64,000 bases of DNA from Futiania mangrovi (GTDB lineage Bacteria > Pseudomonadota > Alphaproteobacteria > Futianiales > Futianiaceae): assembly GCF_024158125.1 (NCBI RefSeq), contig NZ_JAMZFT010000002.1, positions 930,001-994,000 on the forward strand, given 5' to 3'. Both the position numbers and the translations under genes were made by a program. Below the pieces are notes generated by a model. It ran no database searches. It saw only the letters and a list, made by a program, of their open reading frames with translations, and was not told the origin of the DNA. Shown here piece by piece: positions 1 through 9,707 of the stretch (positions are counted from its first letter, which is position 1; every line of letters begins with the position of its first letter).

Positions 1-330
1 GCGCTGTCGGCGGCCCAGCAGCTGGAGCGCGAGGGGATCAGCGTCGAGGTGATCGACCCGCGCACGCTGAAGCCGCTCGACGAGGAGCTGATCCTCTCCT
101 CGGTGCGCAAGACCAACCGCCTCGTCATCGCGCACGAGGCGTGGACGCACGGCGGCTTCGGGGCGGAAGTGACCGCCATTGTGGTGGAGAAGGCGTTCGA
201 TTGGCTGGATGCACCCATCGTCCGCGTCGGCGCGCCGGATGTGCCCATGCCCTACAATGACGAGCTGGAGCGGAGCGTGATCCCGTCCCAGGGCCGCATC
301 GCGCAGGCCATCCGGGAGGTGCTGAAATGA
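1..330 (+). CDS. 2-oxoacid dehydrogenase E1 component beta subunit, C-terminal part (partial at window start)
   Basis: This is the last 109 codons of a gene that begins before the window; the frame is open from base 1. The sequence matches the C-terminal transketolase-like domain of thiamine-diphosphate E1 beta subunits (pyruvate, acetoin or branched-chain 2-oxoacid dehydrogenase). It has the V-x-D-x-R-T-L-x-P-L-D stretch (residues 17-27), then V-I-A-H-E-A, G-G-F-G-A-E, and the late A-P-D-V-P-M-P-Y motif. That domain supports the alpha2beta2 heterotetramer. Which 2-oxoacid is used cannot be told from this fragment. The stop overlaps the next start (ATGA), so the two are translationally coupled. 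Confidence 0.85.
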   Translation, partial: ALSAAQQLEREGISVEVIDPRTLKPLDEELILSSVRKTNRLVIAHEAWTHGGFGAEVTAIVVEKAFDWLDAPIVRVGAPDVPMPYNDELERSVIPSQGRIAQAIREVLK

Positions 331-1088
331 GCGGGTGGAGCAAGGGCGCCGTCGTCGTCACCGGCGGCAGCCGCGGCATCGGCGCGGCCATCGTGCGGGG
401 GCTGGCCGCGCGCGGCGTGCCCGTCTGCATCAATCACCGCGACAGCGCGGCGGATGCCGAACGGCTGAGGATCGAGGCGGAGGCGATGGGGGCCGAGGCC
501 TCCGTCATCAAGGCAGACATTGGCAGTGAGGCCGACATCGTCGCCCTGTTCGAGGAGGCGCAGCAGCGGCACGGACGGCTCTGGGGCCTTGTCAACAACG
601 CGGGCTTCGTCGGCCAGGCCGGCCGCCGCGTGGACGAGGCGGACGCCCGCGTGCTCGAAGCATCGTTCCGCGTCAACGCCATCGGGCCGATCCTCTGCAC
701 GCGCGAGATGTTGCGCCGCATCTCCACCCGGCACGGCGGGCTGGGCGGGCGCATCGTCAACATCTCCTCCATCGCCAAGCGGACGGGCAGCCCGAACGAC
801 TGGGTGGACTATGCCGCATCGAAGGGCGCGCTCGACACGTTCACGCTGGGCGTGGCGCGCGAGGTGGCGACCGAGGGCGTGCAGGTGAACGGGGTGGCAC
901 CGGGGCTCGTCGCGACCGAAATCCATGCCCGCGCCGGCGCGCCCGACCGGATCGAGCGCATGTCCGCCGCGGTTCCGATGAAGCGTGCAGGCACGCCGGA
1001 GGACATCGCCGACGTGGCGATCTGGCTGCTGCTCGAGGCGCCTGACTATGTGCACGGCACCACCATCGACGTGGCCGGCGGGGTCTAG
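327..1088 (+). CDS. SDR-family NAD(P)-dependent oxidoreductase (3-oxoacyl reductase-like)
   Basis: A 253-residue classical short-chain dehydrogenase/reductase. The cofactor loop TGGSRGIG is at residues 12-19, NNAG at 90-93, the catalytic Ser in NISS at about 145-148, and Tyr162/Lys166 in the YxxxK motif. The C-terminal P-x-R-A-G-T-P-E-D-I-A block is typical of FabG/glucose-dehydrogenase-like enzymes. It probably reduces a 3-oxo or oxidises a hydroxy compound; the substrate is unknown. It starts inside the stop of the E1 beta gene (4-base overlap) and is followed 23 bases later by a TRAP small permease. That suggests one operon whose earlier members lie outside the window. Confidence 0.9.
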   Translation: MSGWSKGAVVVTGGSRGIGAAIVRGLAARGVPVCINHRDSAADAERLRIEAEAMGAEASVIKADIGSEADIVALFEEAQQRHGRLWGLVNNAGFVGQAGRRVDEADARVLEASFRVNAIGPILCTREMLRRISTRHGGLGGRIVNISSIAKRTGSPNDWVDYAASKGALDTFTLGVAREVATEGVQVNGVAPGLVATEIHARAGAPDRIERMSAAVPMKRAGTPEDIADVAIWLLLEAPDYVHGTTIDVAGGV

Positions 1089-1111
1089 GGGCAGAAGGGG
1101 AGGAAAGCCGC

Positions 1112-1639
1112 ATGAGGGCACTCGCGGAACGCATCCACGCCGTCCTGTCCGGCATCAACACCGGCTTCATCATGCTGTCGGGCTGGGGCATCCTGCTGAT
1201 CACTGTGCTGACCACCTACAGCGTGACGATGCGCTATGTGTTCAACGCGCCGGACATCTGGACCTATCCGCTGTCGGCGTACATCCTCTGCTTCGTGGTG
1301 TTCGCGTCGCTCGCGCACACCCACCAGGACGGGGTGCACGTCCGCGTCGACTATGTCCTGCAGATCCTGCCGCGCCCGCTCGCCATCCTGCTCAGGATCG
1401 TGGGCGACGTTGCCTCCTCGGTCTTCCTTGCGCTCTTCGCCTGGTACATGTGGAAGCTGCTGGACGAGACGATCGCACGCAACCGGGTGGACGAGACGAC
1501 GCTCGGCCTTCCGCTGGTGTTCATCCAGTGGATTCTCCCGCTGGGCGCGGGGCTGCTGCTTCTCACCCATCTTGCGCTCGCCTTTCGGGCGGCTGCAACG
1601 GGGCGCTACGGACGGGAGGAGGGCGGGCCTGCCCACTAG
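1112..1639 (+). CDS. dctQ: TRAP transporter small permease (DctQ family), no partner genes adjacent
   Basis: A 175-residue membrane protein with four hydrophobic segments (about 18-40, 53-72, 90-115 and 130-155). It has the DctQ hallmark of an R-Y-V-F-N-A-P-D-I-W-like turn after helix 1. DctQ is the four-helix subunit that pairs with the large permease DctM to drive Na+-coupled uptake of organic acids delivered by a periplasmic DctP. A purine-rich ribosome binding site (GGGGAGGAAAG) precedes the ATG. No dctM or dctP follows; the next gene is a regulator. The partners may lie upstream of the window, or this subunit may serve another TRAP system. Confidence 0.85.
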   Translation: MRALAERIHAVLSGINTGFIMLSGWGILLITVLTTYSVTMRYVFNAPDIWTYPLSAYILCFVVFASLAHTHQDGVHVRVDYVLQILPRPLAILLRIVGDVASSVFLALFAWYMWKLLDETIARNRVDETTLGLPLVFIQWILPLGAGLLLLTHLALAFRAAATGRYGREEGGPAH

Positions 1640-1758
1640 GCGGCTTCGGAACGGGTTCGGCGGCAGTCGCCCATCGTCCGTGTTGACGCGGCCGCGCGAA
1701 CCGGCCCAATTACGCGGATGTGTGCCGTGCGGTGCGGCCAGAGCAGGGGGCGTATCCA

Positions 1759-2532
1759 ATGGCAGAGAAGACGGCGGCAGGTCCGGTCAAGACGGCGGCG
1801 CGCACGCTAGACGTGTTCGAGGCGTTCAGGGCCGCGGGCGAGCCCCTGTCGCTCTCGGAACTGGCCGAGCGGATCAAGTCCCCGATCAGCAGTTGCCACG
1901 CTCTCGTCAAGACGCTGCAGGCGCGGGGATATGTCTACACGCTCGACCAGCGGCGTCACATCTACCCGACCAAGCGGCTGCTGGAGGTTGCAACCGACAT
2001 CGCCCGGCGCGACCCGCTGGTGCGCAGGATCACGCCGCTGATGACCCGCTTGCGCGATGCGACGGGCGAGACCGTGCTGATGGGCAAGCGCCAGGGCGAC
2101 GGCATCATCTATCTCGAGGTGGCGGAGGGCACGCACACGATCCGCTACACCGCCCATGCGGGCGAGACCAAGCCGCTGCATTCCAGCGCCATCGGCAAGG
2201 CGGTTCTGAGCCTGCTGACGGAGGCCGAGATGGAGCGGTTGCTGGGCAAGCGGCTGTCGGCGCCGACGCCCAACACGCTGACCGATGTCGCCCTGCTCAA
2301 GGCCGACATCGCCGAGGGGCGCGCGCGCGGCTGCTTCATCACGCGGGGCGAGAACGTCGCCGACGTCATGGCGCTCGGCATCGTGCGCAAGATCGCGGGC
2401 GAGACGCTGGGATTCGCGCTGGCCGGCCCGATCGCGCGGGTGGAGCAGAATTACGACCGTTATCTCGCGCGCGTCATGGCGTTCGGGGAGGAGCTTTCGG
2501 CTCTCGACAGGACGGTGTCACAGGTCCGCTGA
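1759..2532 (+). CDS. IclR-family transcriptional regulator
   Basis: A 257-residue regulator with an N-terminal winged helix-turn-helix (about 15-75, R-T-L-D-V-F-E-A-F, then L-S-L-S-E-L-A) and a C-terminal IclR effector domain. That domain has the H-S-S-A-I-G-K-A-V block near 145-153 and an R-G-C-F-I-T-R-G-E-N stretch. The ATG at 1759 is preferred because AGCAGGGGG lies eight bases upstream; an in-frame GTG at 1720 would only add 13 non-conserved residues. It lies downstream of the SDR/TRAP genes on the same strand after a 119-base gap and is a plausible local regulator. A strong hairpin follows the stop. Confidence 0.9.
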   Translation: MAEKTAAGPVKTAARTLDVFEAFRAAGEPLSLSELAERIKSPISSCHALVKTLQARGYVYTLDQRRHIYPTKRLLEVATDIARRDPLVRRITPLMTRLRDATGETVLMGKRQGDGIIYLEVAEGTHTIRYTAHAGETKPLHSSAIGKAVLSLLTEAEMERLLGKRLSAPTPNTLTDVALLKADIAEGRARGCFITRGENVADVMALGIVRKIAGETLGFALAGPIARVEQNYDRYLARVMAFGEELSALDRTVSQVR

Positions 2533-2553
2533 GACGGCCGGGCGGAAACGGGA

Positions 2554-2586
2554 AAGGCCCGGCGCGGATGGTCCGCGCCGGGCCTT
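2554..2586. terminator. Bidirectional rho-independent-type terminator
   Basis: A perfect 15-bp stem (2554-2568 with 2572-2586) closes a three-base loop. It sits between the convergent IclR gene and livK and is flanked by short A and T runs. It should stop transcription from both sides. Confidence 0.8.
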
Positions 2587-2611
2587 GCCGTTCACGGGCG
2601 GATGCACCCGA

Positions 2612-3712
2612 TCAGTTGTTGTAGTAGTCGTACTGGCCGCTCTTCCACTCGTACATGACGTAGCCCGGCAGCGTCACGTCGCCCTTGTCGTCGAAGTTCA
2701 GCGAGCCGAGAACCGTGGTGAAGGTGCCCTCGTCGAGCGCCTTCACGACCGGATCGAAGTCGGTCGACTTCGCCGCGGTCACGGCCTGCGCCCACGCCTG
2801 GATCGCGGCATAGGTGTAGAGCGCATAGCCTTCGGCGGTCTTGCCGGCAGCGAGCAGCGCGTCGACGACCGGCTTGGCGTCCGCGCTCTTGCGCGGGTCG
2901 GGGGAGAAGGTCATCAGCGTACCTTCGCCGGCCGCACCGGTGATCGCCCAGTACTCGTCGGTCACGAGCGCGTCGCCCGACACGAGCACGGTGTTCATGC
3001 CCTGCTCGGCCATCTGCCGCTTCATCAGGCCGGCTTCGGTGTGGTAGCCGCCGACATAGAGCACGTCGATGCCCTGCTGCTTCAGCTTGGAGACGAGCGC
3101 GGTGTAGTCCTTCTCGCCGGCGGAGTAGGATTCCACCAGCGCCGCCTTGCCGCCCGCCCGCTCATACGCGGCCTGCGTCGCGTCGGCGAGACCCTTGCCA
3201 TAGGCCGTCTTGTCGTTGACGAAGGCGATCTTCTTGCCGGGGAACTTGTCCATGAGGAACTGTCCGGCGACGTCGCCCTGCTGGTCGTCGCGGCCGCAGA
3301 CGCGGAACACGCCCGGTCCGGGGCGGTTGTCGGTGAACGCCGGGTTCGTCGAGGCCGGCGAGATCTGGACGATGCCTTCCTCGTTGTAGACCTGCGACGC
3401 CGGGATCGACGAGCCGGAGCAGAAGTGCCCAGCCACGAACACGACGCCCTGGCCCGCGAACTGGTTGGCGACCGCCACGGCCTGCTTCGGGTCGCAGGCG
3501 TCGTCGCCCACCACCAGCTTCAGCATCTCGCCATTGACGCCGCCCGCCTTGTTGATGTCGGCGACCGCCTGCTCGGCGCCGGCGCGCATCTGCTCGCCGA
3601 ACGAGGCGTACTGGCCCGTCATCGGGCCGGCCGTGGCAATGACGATCTCGGCCCATGCCGCGCCCGTCATCAGAAGGCTGAGGGCTGCCCCAGCCATGAG
3701 TGCCTTTTTCAT
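2612..3712 (-). CDS. livK: Branched-chain amino acid type ABC transporter, periplasmic substrate-binding protein
   Basis: A 366-residue periplasmic binding protein of the Leu/Ile/Val (type I) family. A signal peptide occupies residues 1-21 (MKK..., hydrophobic core, cleavage after A-W-A). Next come the family's T-A-G-P-M-T-G-Q-Y-A opening, D-D-A-C-D-P-K-Q-A-V, and F-C-S-G-S-S near 97-102. The ATG at 3712 is chosen because AGGGAGA precedes it and the signal peptide starts there; a longer reading would add 42 unlike residues. It is the last gene of the liv set, 169 bases after the small membrane gene, so it may also have its own promoter. The ligand could be an amino acid or another small carboxylate. 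Confidence 0.92.
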   Translation of the reverse strand: MKKALMAGAALSLLMTGAAWAEIVIATAGPMTGQYASFGEQMRAGAEQAVADINKAGGVNGEMLKLVVGDDACDPKQAVAVANQFAGQGVVFVAGHFCSGSSIPASQVYNEEGIVQISPASTNPAFTDNRPGPGVFRVCGRDDQQGDVAGQFLMDKFPGKKIAFVNDKTAYGKGLADATQAAYERAGGKAALVESYSAGEKDYTALVSKLKQQGIDVLYVGGYHTEAGLMKRQMAEQGMNTVLVSGDALVTDEYWAITGAAGEGTLMTFSPDPRKSADAKPVVDALLAAGKTAEGYALYTYAAIQAWAQAVTAAKSTDFDPVVKALDEGTFTTVLGSLNFDDKGDVTLPGYVMYEWKSGQYDYYNN

Positions 3713-3881
3713 CCGTGTCTCCCTTTCAACACAAAAAGTCCGGCATGGCGATTCCAGCGTTCTAGGCTCTTGTCTGGCCTTTCTTGCATCCGGTGCCAGC
3801 CCGGAATCCCGCCCTGCTTGCGCGGTATCAAATCCCACTTTTCCTTGGAAATAAAGCCCCTGCGCTGAGCCGCGCGCCCCC

Positions 3882-4238
3882 TCAGCCCTTGCGCGCCCAG
3901 CCCAGCGGGCCCGCGCGCCGGTAGGCGAAGGAGTATTGCCGCGCCATCTGTCCGGCCCGCGTCACGCGCTTGCCGATGAAGGCGATCGCCAGCAGGACGC
4001 ACAGGTCGACCACGTAGTAGTGCAGCGACAGGAGCGTGCCGGAGAACAGCGCGAAGTGGATGAACCGCGTTGCCGCCGCGAGCAGCACCATGTAGGCGGC
4101 AAGCTGCAGGTTCGTCGACCAGGAAAGCGCCACCGCGCGCCCGGTCAGATAGGCCGCCCCGCCCGCCAGGATGACGGTGACGAAGATGAATTCCGCGAAG
4201 CTCACTTCCCAGAGCAATGCGTTGTCGTGCTCGATCAT
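3882..4238 (-). CDS. Small membrane protein encoded within the liv operon (DUF6867-like)
   Basis: A 118-residue protein with three hydrophobic segments (about 17-33, 43-60 and 67-88) and a basic C-terminal tail (R-A-G-Q-M-A-R-Q). It has a strong ribosome binding site (AGGAGG) and lies 11 bases after livF, so it is cotranscribed with the importer. From memory, similar small proteins annotated DUF6867 sit beside branched-chain ABC transporter genes in other alphaproteobacteria, but I cannot confirm the family here. A role as an accessory membrane subunit is inference from position only. Confidence 0.75.
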   Translation of the reverse strand: MIEHDNALLWEVSFAEFIFVTVILAGGAAYLTGRAVALSWSTNLQLAAYMVLLAAATRFIHFALFSGTLLSLHYYVVDLCVLLAIAFIGKRVTRAGQMARQYSFAYRRAGPLGWARKG

Positions 4239-4249
4239 CGTGCCGCCTC

Positions 4250-4975
4250 CTAGTGACGCCCGCCTTCGAGATAGGCGGCGCGAACCTCCTCCCGCTTCAG
4301 AAGCTCCGCGCCCGTGCCGCTCATGGTGATGCTGCCGTTGACCATCACATAGCCGCGGTGCGCGAGCTTGAGCGCGTGGAAGGCGTTCTGCTCCACGAGG
4401 AACACGGTCAGCCCCTCGTTCTCGTTCAGCTCCCGGATCGCCTCGAAGATCTGCTTCACGATCAGTGGGGCGAGGCCCAGCGAGGGCTCGTCCAGCAGCA
4501 GGAGTTTCGGCCGGCTCATCAGCGCGCGCGCGATGGCGAGCATCTGCTGCTCACCGCCCGAGAGTGTGCCGCCGCGCTGGCCGATCCGCTCCTTCAGGCG
4601 GGGGAACAGCTCGAACACGCGGGCGAGGTCGTCGTCGAACCCGTCGCCGTCGAGCAGACCCGCGCCCATCTGCAGGTTCTCCATCACCGTCATGCGCGGG
4701 AAGATGCGCCGGCCTTCCGGCGACTGCGCGATGCCGAGGCGCATGATCTCGTGCGTCGGCATCTGGGTGATGTCCCGGCCGTCGTAGACGATCTGGCCGT
4801 TGCGGGCCCGCGGGTCGCCGCAGACCGTCATCATCAGCGTCGACTTGCCCGCGCCGTTCGCGCCGATCATGGTCACGATCTCGCCCCGGTGCACGTCGAG
4901 GTCGACGCCGCGCAGCGCGATGATGTTGCCGTAATAGGTCTCCACGCCGCGGATGCTGAGAAGAGGCTCGCTCAT
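4250..4975 (-). CDS. livF: Branched-chain amino acid type ABC transporter ATP-binding protein LivF
   Basis: A 241-residue ATPase. The Walker A motif G-A-N-G-A-G-K-S-T is at 38-46, the ABC signature L-S-G-G-E-Q-Q at 138-144, and Walker B L-L-L-L-D-E-P at 158-164. The signature with EQQ and the M-x-N-L-Q-M-G-A block (about 98-105) mark the LivF branch. It would form the heterodimeric motor with LivG on the cytoplasmic face. Its start overlaps the livG stop by four bases (ATGA), so translation is coupled. Confidence 0.95.
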   Translation of the reverse strand: MSEPLLSIRGVETYYGNIIALRGVDLDVHRGEIVTMIGANGAGKSTLMMTVCGDPRARNGQIVYDGRDITQMPTHEIMRLGIAQSPEGRRIFPRMTVMENLQMGAGLLDGDGFDDDLARVFELFPRLKERIGQRGGTLSGGEQQMLAIARALMSRPKLLLLDEPSLGLAPLIVKQIFEAIRELNENEGLTVFLVEQNAFHALKLAHRGYVMVNGSITMSGTGAELLKREEVRAAYLEGGRH

Positions 4976-5987
4976 GCGCCCGGCCCCTTTCCGCTGTCGC
5001 CGTCATGTCCGGCCTGGTGTTCGGCGATGTGATGGATGTCTTCCTGCACCTCGGGCACGTCGATCTCGTCCTCGTCCTCCACGCCGAGATAGGCGGCGAT
5101 CACCTTCGGATCGTTGCGCACCTGCTCCGCCGTCCCGTCGGAGATCTTCACGCCATAGTCGAGCACCACGACATGGTCGGAAATCTCCATCACCACGCTC
5201 ATGTCGTGCTCGATCAGCAGGACCGAGGTGTCGTGCGCGTCACGGATGAGGCGCAGCAGGGCGTTCAGTTCCGCGGATTCGCGCGGGTTGAGGCCCGCCG
5301 CCGGCTCGTCGAGGCAGAGAAGCTGCGGATCGGTGCACATGGCGCGCGCGATCTCCAGCCGCCGCTGCGCACCATAGGGCAGGCTCGCTGCCGCCACGTC
5401 GGCCCGGTCGAGCAGCCGCACCTGTTCCAGCCAGTGGACCGCCTTGTCGATCGAGGCGGCCTCCGCCTTGCGGAACCCGGGCAGGCCCAGGATGCCGCCG
5501 ATCGTGTAGCCCGAGGCGACCATCAGGTGGTTGTGCTGCGCGACCAGCAGGTTCTCCAGCACCGTCATGCCGCCGAACAGCCGGATGTTCTGGAACGTGC
5601 GGGCGACCTTCGCCTTGTGCGAGATCTCGTGGTCCGGCATCCGCTCCAGGAGGTAGACCCCGCCCGGTCCTTTGCGCTGCCAGCGCAGGCCGCTTGCGGT
5701 GACCTCGCGCACCGCCTCCTCCTGCCGGCCGGGGCCGTGGCGCATCACGATCCGCCCCTCGGTCGGCTTGTAGAATCCGGTAACGCAGTTGAAGACGGTC
5801 GTCTTGCCCGCGCCGTTCGGTCCGATGAGCGCGGTGATGTCGCCCCGGCCCACGTTGAAGGACAAGTCGCCTACCGCGACCAGCCCGCCGAAGCGCATGG
5901 TCAGATGCTCGACGCTGAGGATCGGGTCCGCATCCCAGCGCGCCACGCCGGTGCCTGCCGGCATCGTCTCGTTCGCTGCCGCAGCCA

Positions 5988-5988
<1 letters not shown>
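4972..5988 (-). CDS. livG: Branched-chain amino acid type ABC transporter ATP-binding protein LivG
   Basis: A 338-residue ATPase with Walker A G-P-N-G-A-G-K-T-T at 56-64, Walker B L-L-C-L-D-E-P and the D-H-D switch (I-E-H-D-M). The start at 5988 overlaps the livM stop in a TGATG arrangement. It is longer than the usual ~255-residue LivG for two reasons. An insertion of about 50 residues follows T-E-G-R-I (region about 85-135, rich in R/E/G) before the A-R-T-F-Q-N-I-R-L-F motif, and there is an acidic C-terminal tail (D-E-D-E-I-D-V-P-E). I recall such inserts in alphaproteobacterial LivG proteins, so it need not be abnormal. Confidence 0.94.
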
Positions 5989-8353
<2,365 letters not shown>

Positions 8354-8578
8354 GCGATGCCCGTCCCCCTGGAGTGACGCCCCTCTGGCACGCCTCTGAC
8401 CCTTGCGCGTGTTCCGTCTTCCCGCGTATCGCGCGACTCGGGATTTAAGCGCAAAGCGCGGACCATGTCCCCGAAAAATTTGCGCAAAATGACTCCTGGG
8501 CCGGCCGGGTACCGTCCGGCGCGCAAGCCAGCGATGCAACCGTTTCCTCTCCGCCTCGCCTCCGGAATGGGGTAGCCA

Positions 8579-9199
8579 ATGCCAAGGACGTTTTGCCGGA
8601 TGGAGACGGGCGTGGCGGCAGGAAAGAGCGGCGAGGATAGCGGACCGGCAGCAGCGCGGCGCGGGCGGGTCGACCGCGGCATCCTTGTCTATGCCCTGCT
8701 CGCGCTGGGCGCGGGGATCGCCTGCCTGGCGCTGAAGGGACCGGCGGAGACGATGGTGGCGATGGCCGACAGTCTCGGCCTGCTTGTCTCGATCGTTCCC
8801 CTGGTCATCGGCGGCGTGCTGATGGCGGGCTATGCCCAGCACCTGATGAACCGCGAGAAGACGAGCCGGTGGCTCGGCGGCGCCTCCAGCCTGCGCGGCC
8901 TGACCGTCGCGACGGTCGCGGGCGCGCTGACGCCGGGCGGGCCGTTCGCATCCTTCGCACTGGTGCTGGTGCTGCACCGGGCGGGGGTCGGGCTTCCGCT
9001 GCTCGTCACCTATCTGACCTCCTGGTCGGTCCTCGGCGCAGCCCGCGTCATCGTGTGGGAGATCCCGCTGCTCGGCTGGGACTTCACGGCGCTGCGCCTG
9101 CTCGTCTCGCTGCCGCTGCCGTTCGCGGCGGGGCTCATCACGGCCGCGATGCAGCGCAAGTTCGCCGGCTACCGCTTCGCCGAGGCGGGGGAGAGCTGA
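8579..9199 (+). CDS. Small membrane permease, first of a homologous pair
   Basis: A 206-residue membrane protein with about five hydrophobic segments after a charged 30-residue leader. It contains T-P-G-G-P (about 119-123), T-S-W-S-V-L and P-L-L-G-W-D-F motifs. All three recur in the next gene, so the two proteins are diverged copies of one fold. The P-G-G-P motif and layout recall the YraQ/UPF0718 (ArsP_1) permeases, but the match is from memory. The ATG at 8579 lacks a good ribosome binding site; a GTG at 8612 with GGAG six bases upstream is a serious alternative. Substrate unknown. Its stop overlaps the next start. Confidence 0.7.
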   Translation: MPRTFCRMETGVAAGKSGEDSGPAAARRGRVDRGILVYALLALGAGIACLALKGPAETMVAMADSLGLLVSIVPLVIGGVLMAGYAQHLMNREKTSRWLGGASSLRGLTVATVAGALTPGGPFASFALVLVLHRAGVGLPLLVTYLTSWSVLGAARVIVWEIPLLGWDFTALRLLVSLPLPFAAGLITAAMQRKFAGYRFAEAGES

Positions 9200-9702
9200 T
9201 GCTCGGGGCGCTTTTGTTCATCTATGGCCTGCTCGGCGCGGTGGCGCTTTATGCCCACATGCGCCGCGGTCCCGAGGTCCACGCGGAGGCGGCGGGTACG
9301 GCGCTTGCGCAGCTGAAGCCGCTGGCGCTGCGGATGCCGCTCGCCATGTTGCTCGCGGGCTTCCTGTCGCATCTCATCCCGCCCGAGATGATCGTCAGCA
9401 GCGTTGGCGCGGAGGCGGGCTTGCGCGGTATTCTCGCCGCCTCTCTCGTGGGTATGCTGATGCCGGGCGGGCCGATGGTGACCTTTCCGGTGGTCATCGT
9501 GCTGTTCCGCAACGATGCGGGCGCGGCCCAGATGGTGGCGCTGCTCACCTCCTGGGCGGTGCTGGCCGGGCACCGCGTGCTGGCCTTCGAGGCGCCGCTG
9601 CTCGGCTGGCGTTTCGTCGCCCTGCGGCTCGTGCCCAGCCTGCCGCTGCCGGTGATCGCGGGACTTCTGGCGCAGGCGGTGCTCGACGCGCGCCTCGGCT
9701 GA
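9199..9702 (+). CDS. Small membrane permease, second of a homologous pair
   Basis: A 167-residue membrane protein starting inside the upstream stop (TGATG). It repeats the partner's signature elements in the same order: M-P-G-G-P-M (about 93-98), L-L-T-S-W-A-V-L, P-L-L-G-W-R-F-V-A-L-R and S-L-P-L-P-V-I-A-G-L. It lacks the N-terminal charged leader. The tight coupling and shared motifs suggest that the two gene products assemble as a pseudo-symmetric heterodimeric channel or carrier; this is inference. It ends five bases from the convergent MFS gene. Confidence 0.7.
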   Translation: MLGALLFIYGLLGAVALYAHMRRGPEVHAEAAGTALAQLKPLALRMPLAMLLAGFLSHLIPPEMIVSSVGAEAGLRGILAASLVGMLMPGGPMVTFPVVIVLFRNDAGAAQMVALLTSWAVLAGHRVLAFEAPLLGWRFVALRLVPSLPLPVIAGLLAQAVLDARLG

Positions 9703-9707
9703 AGCGG

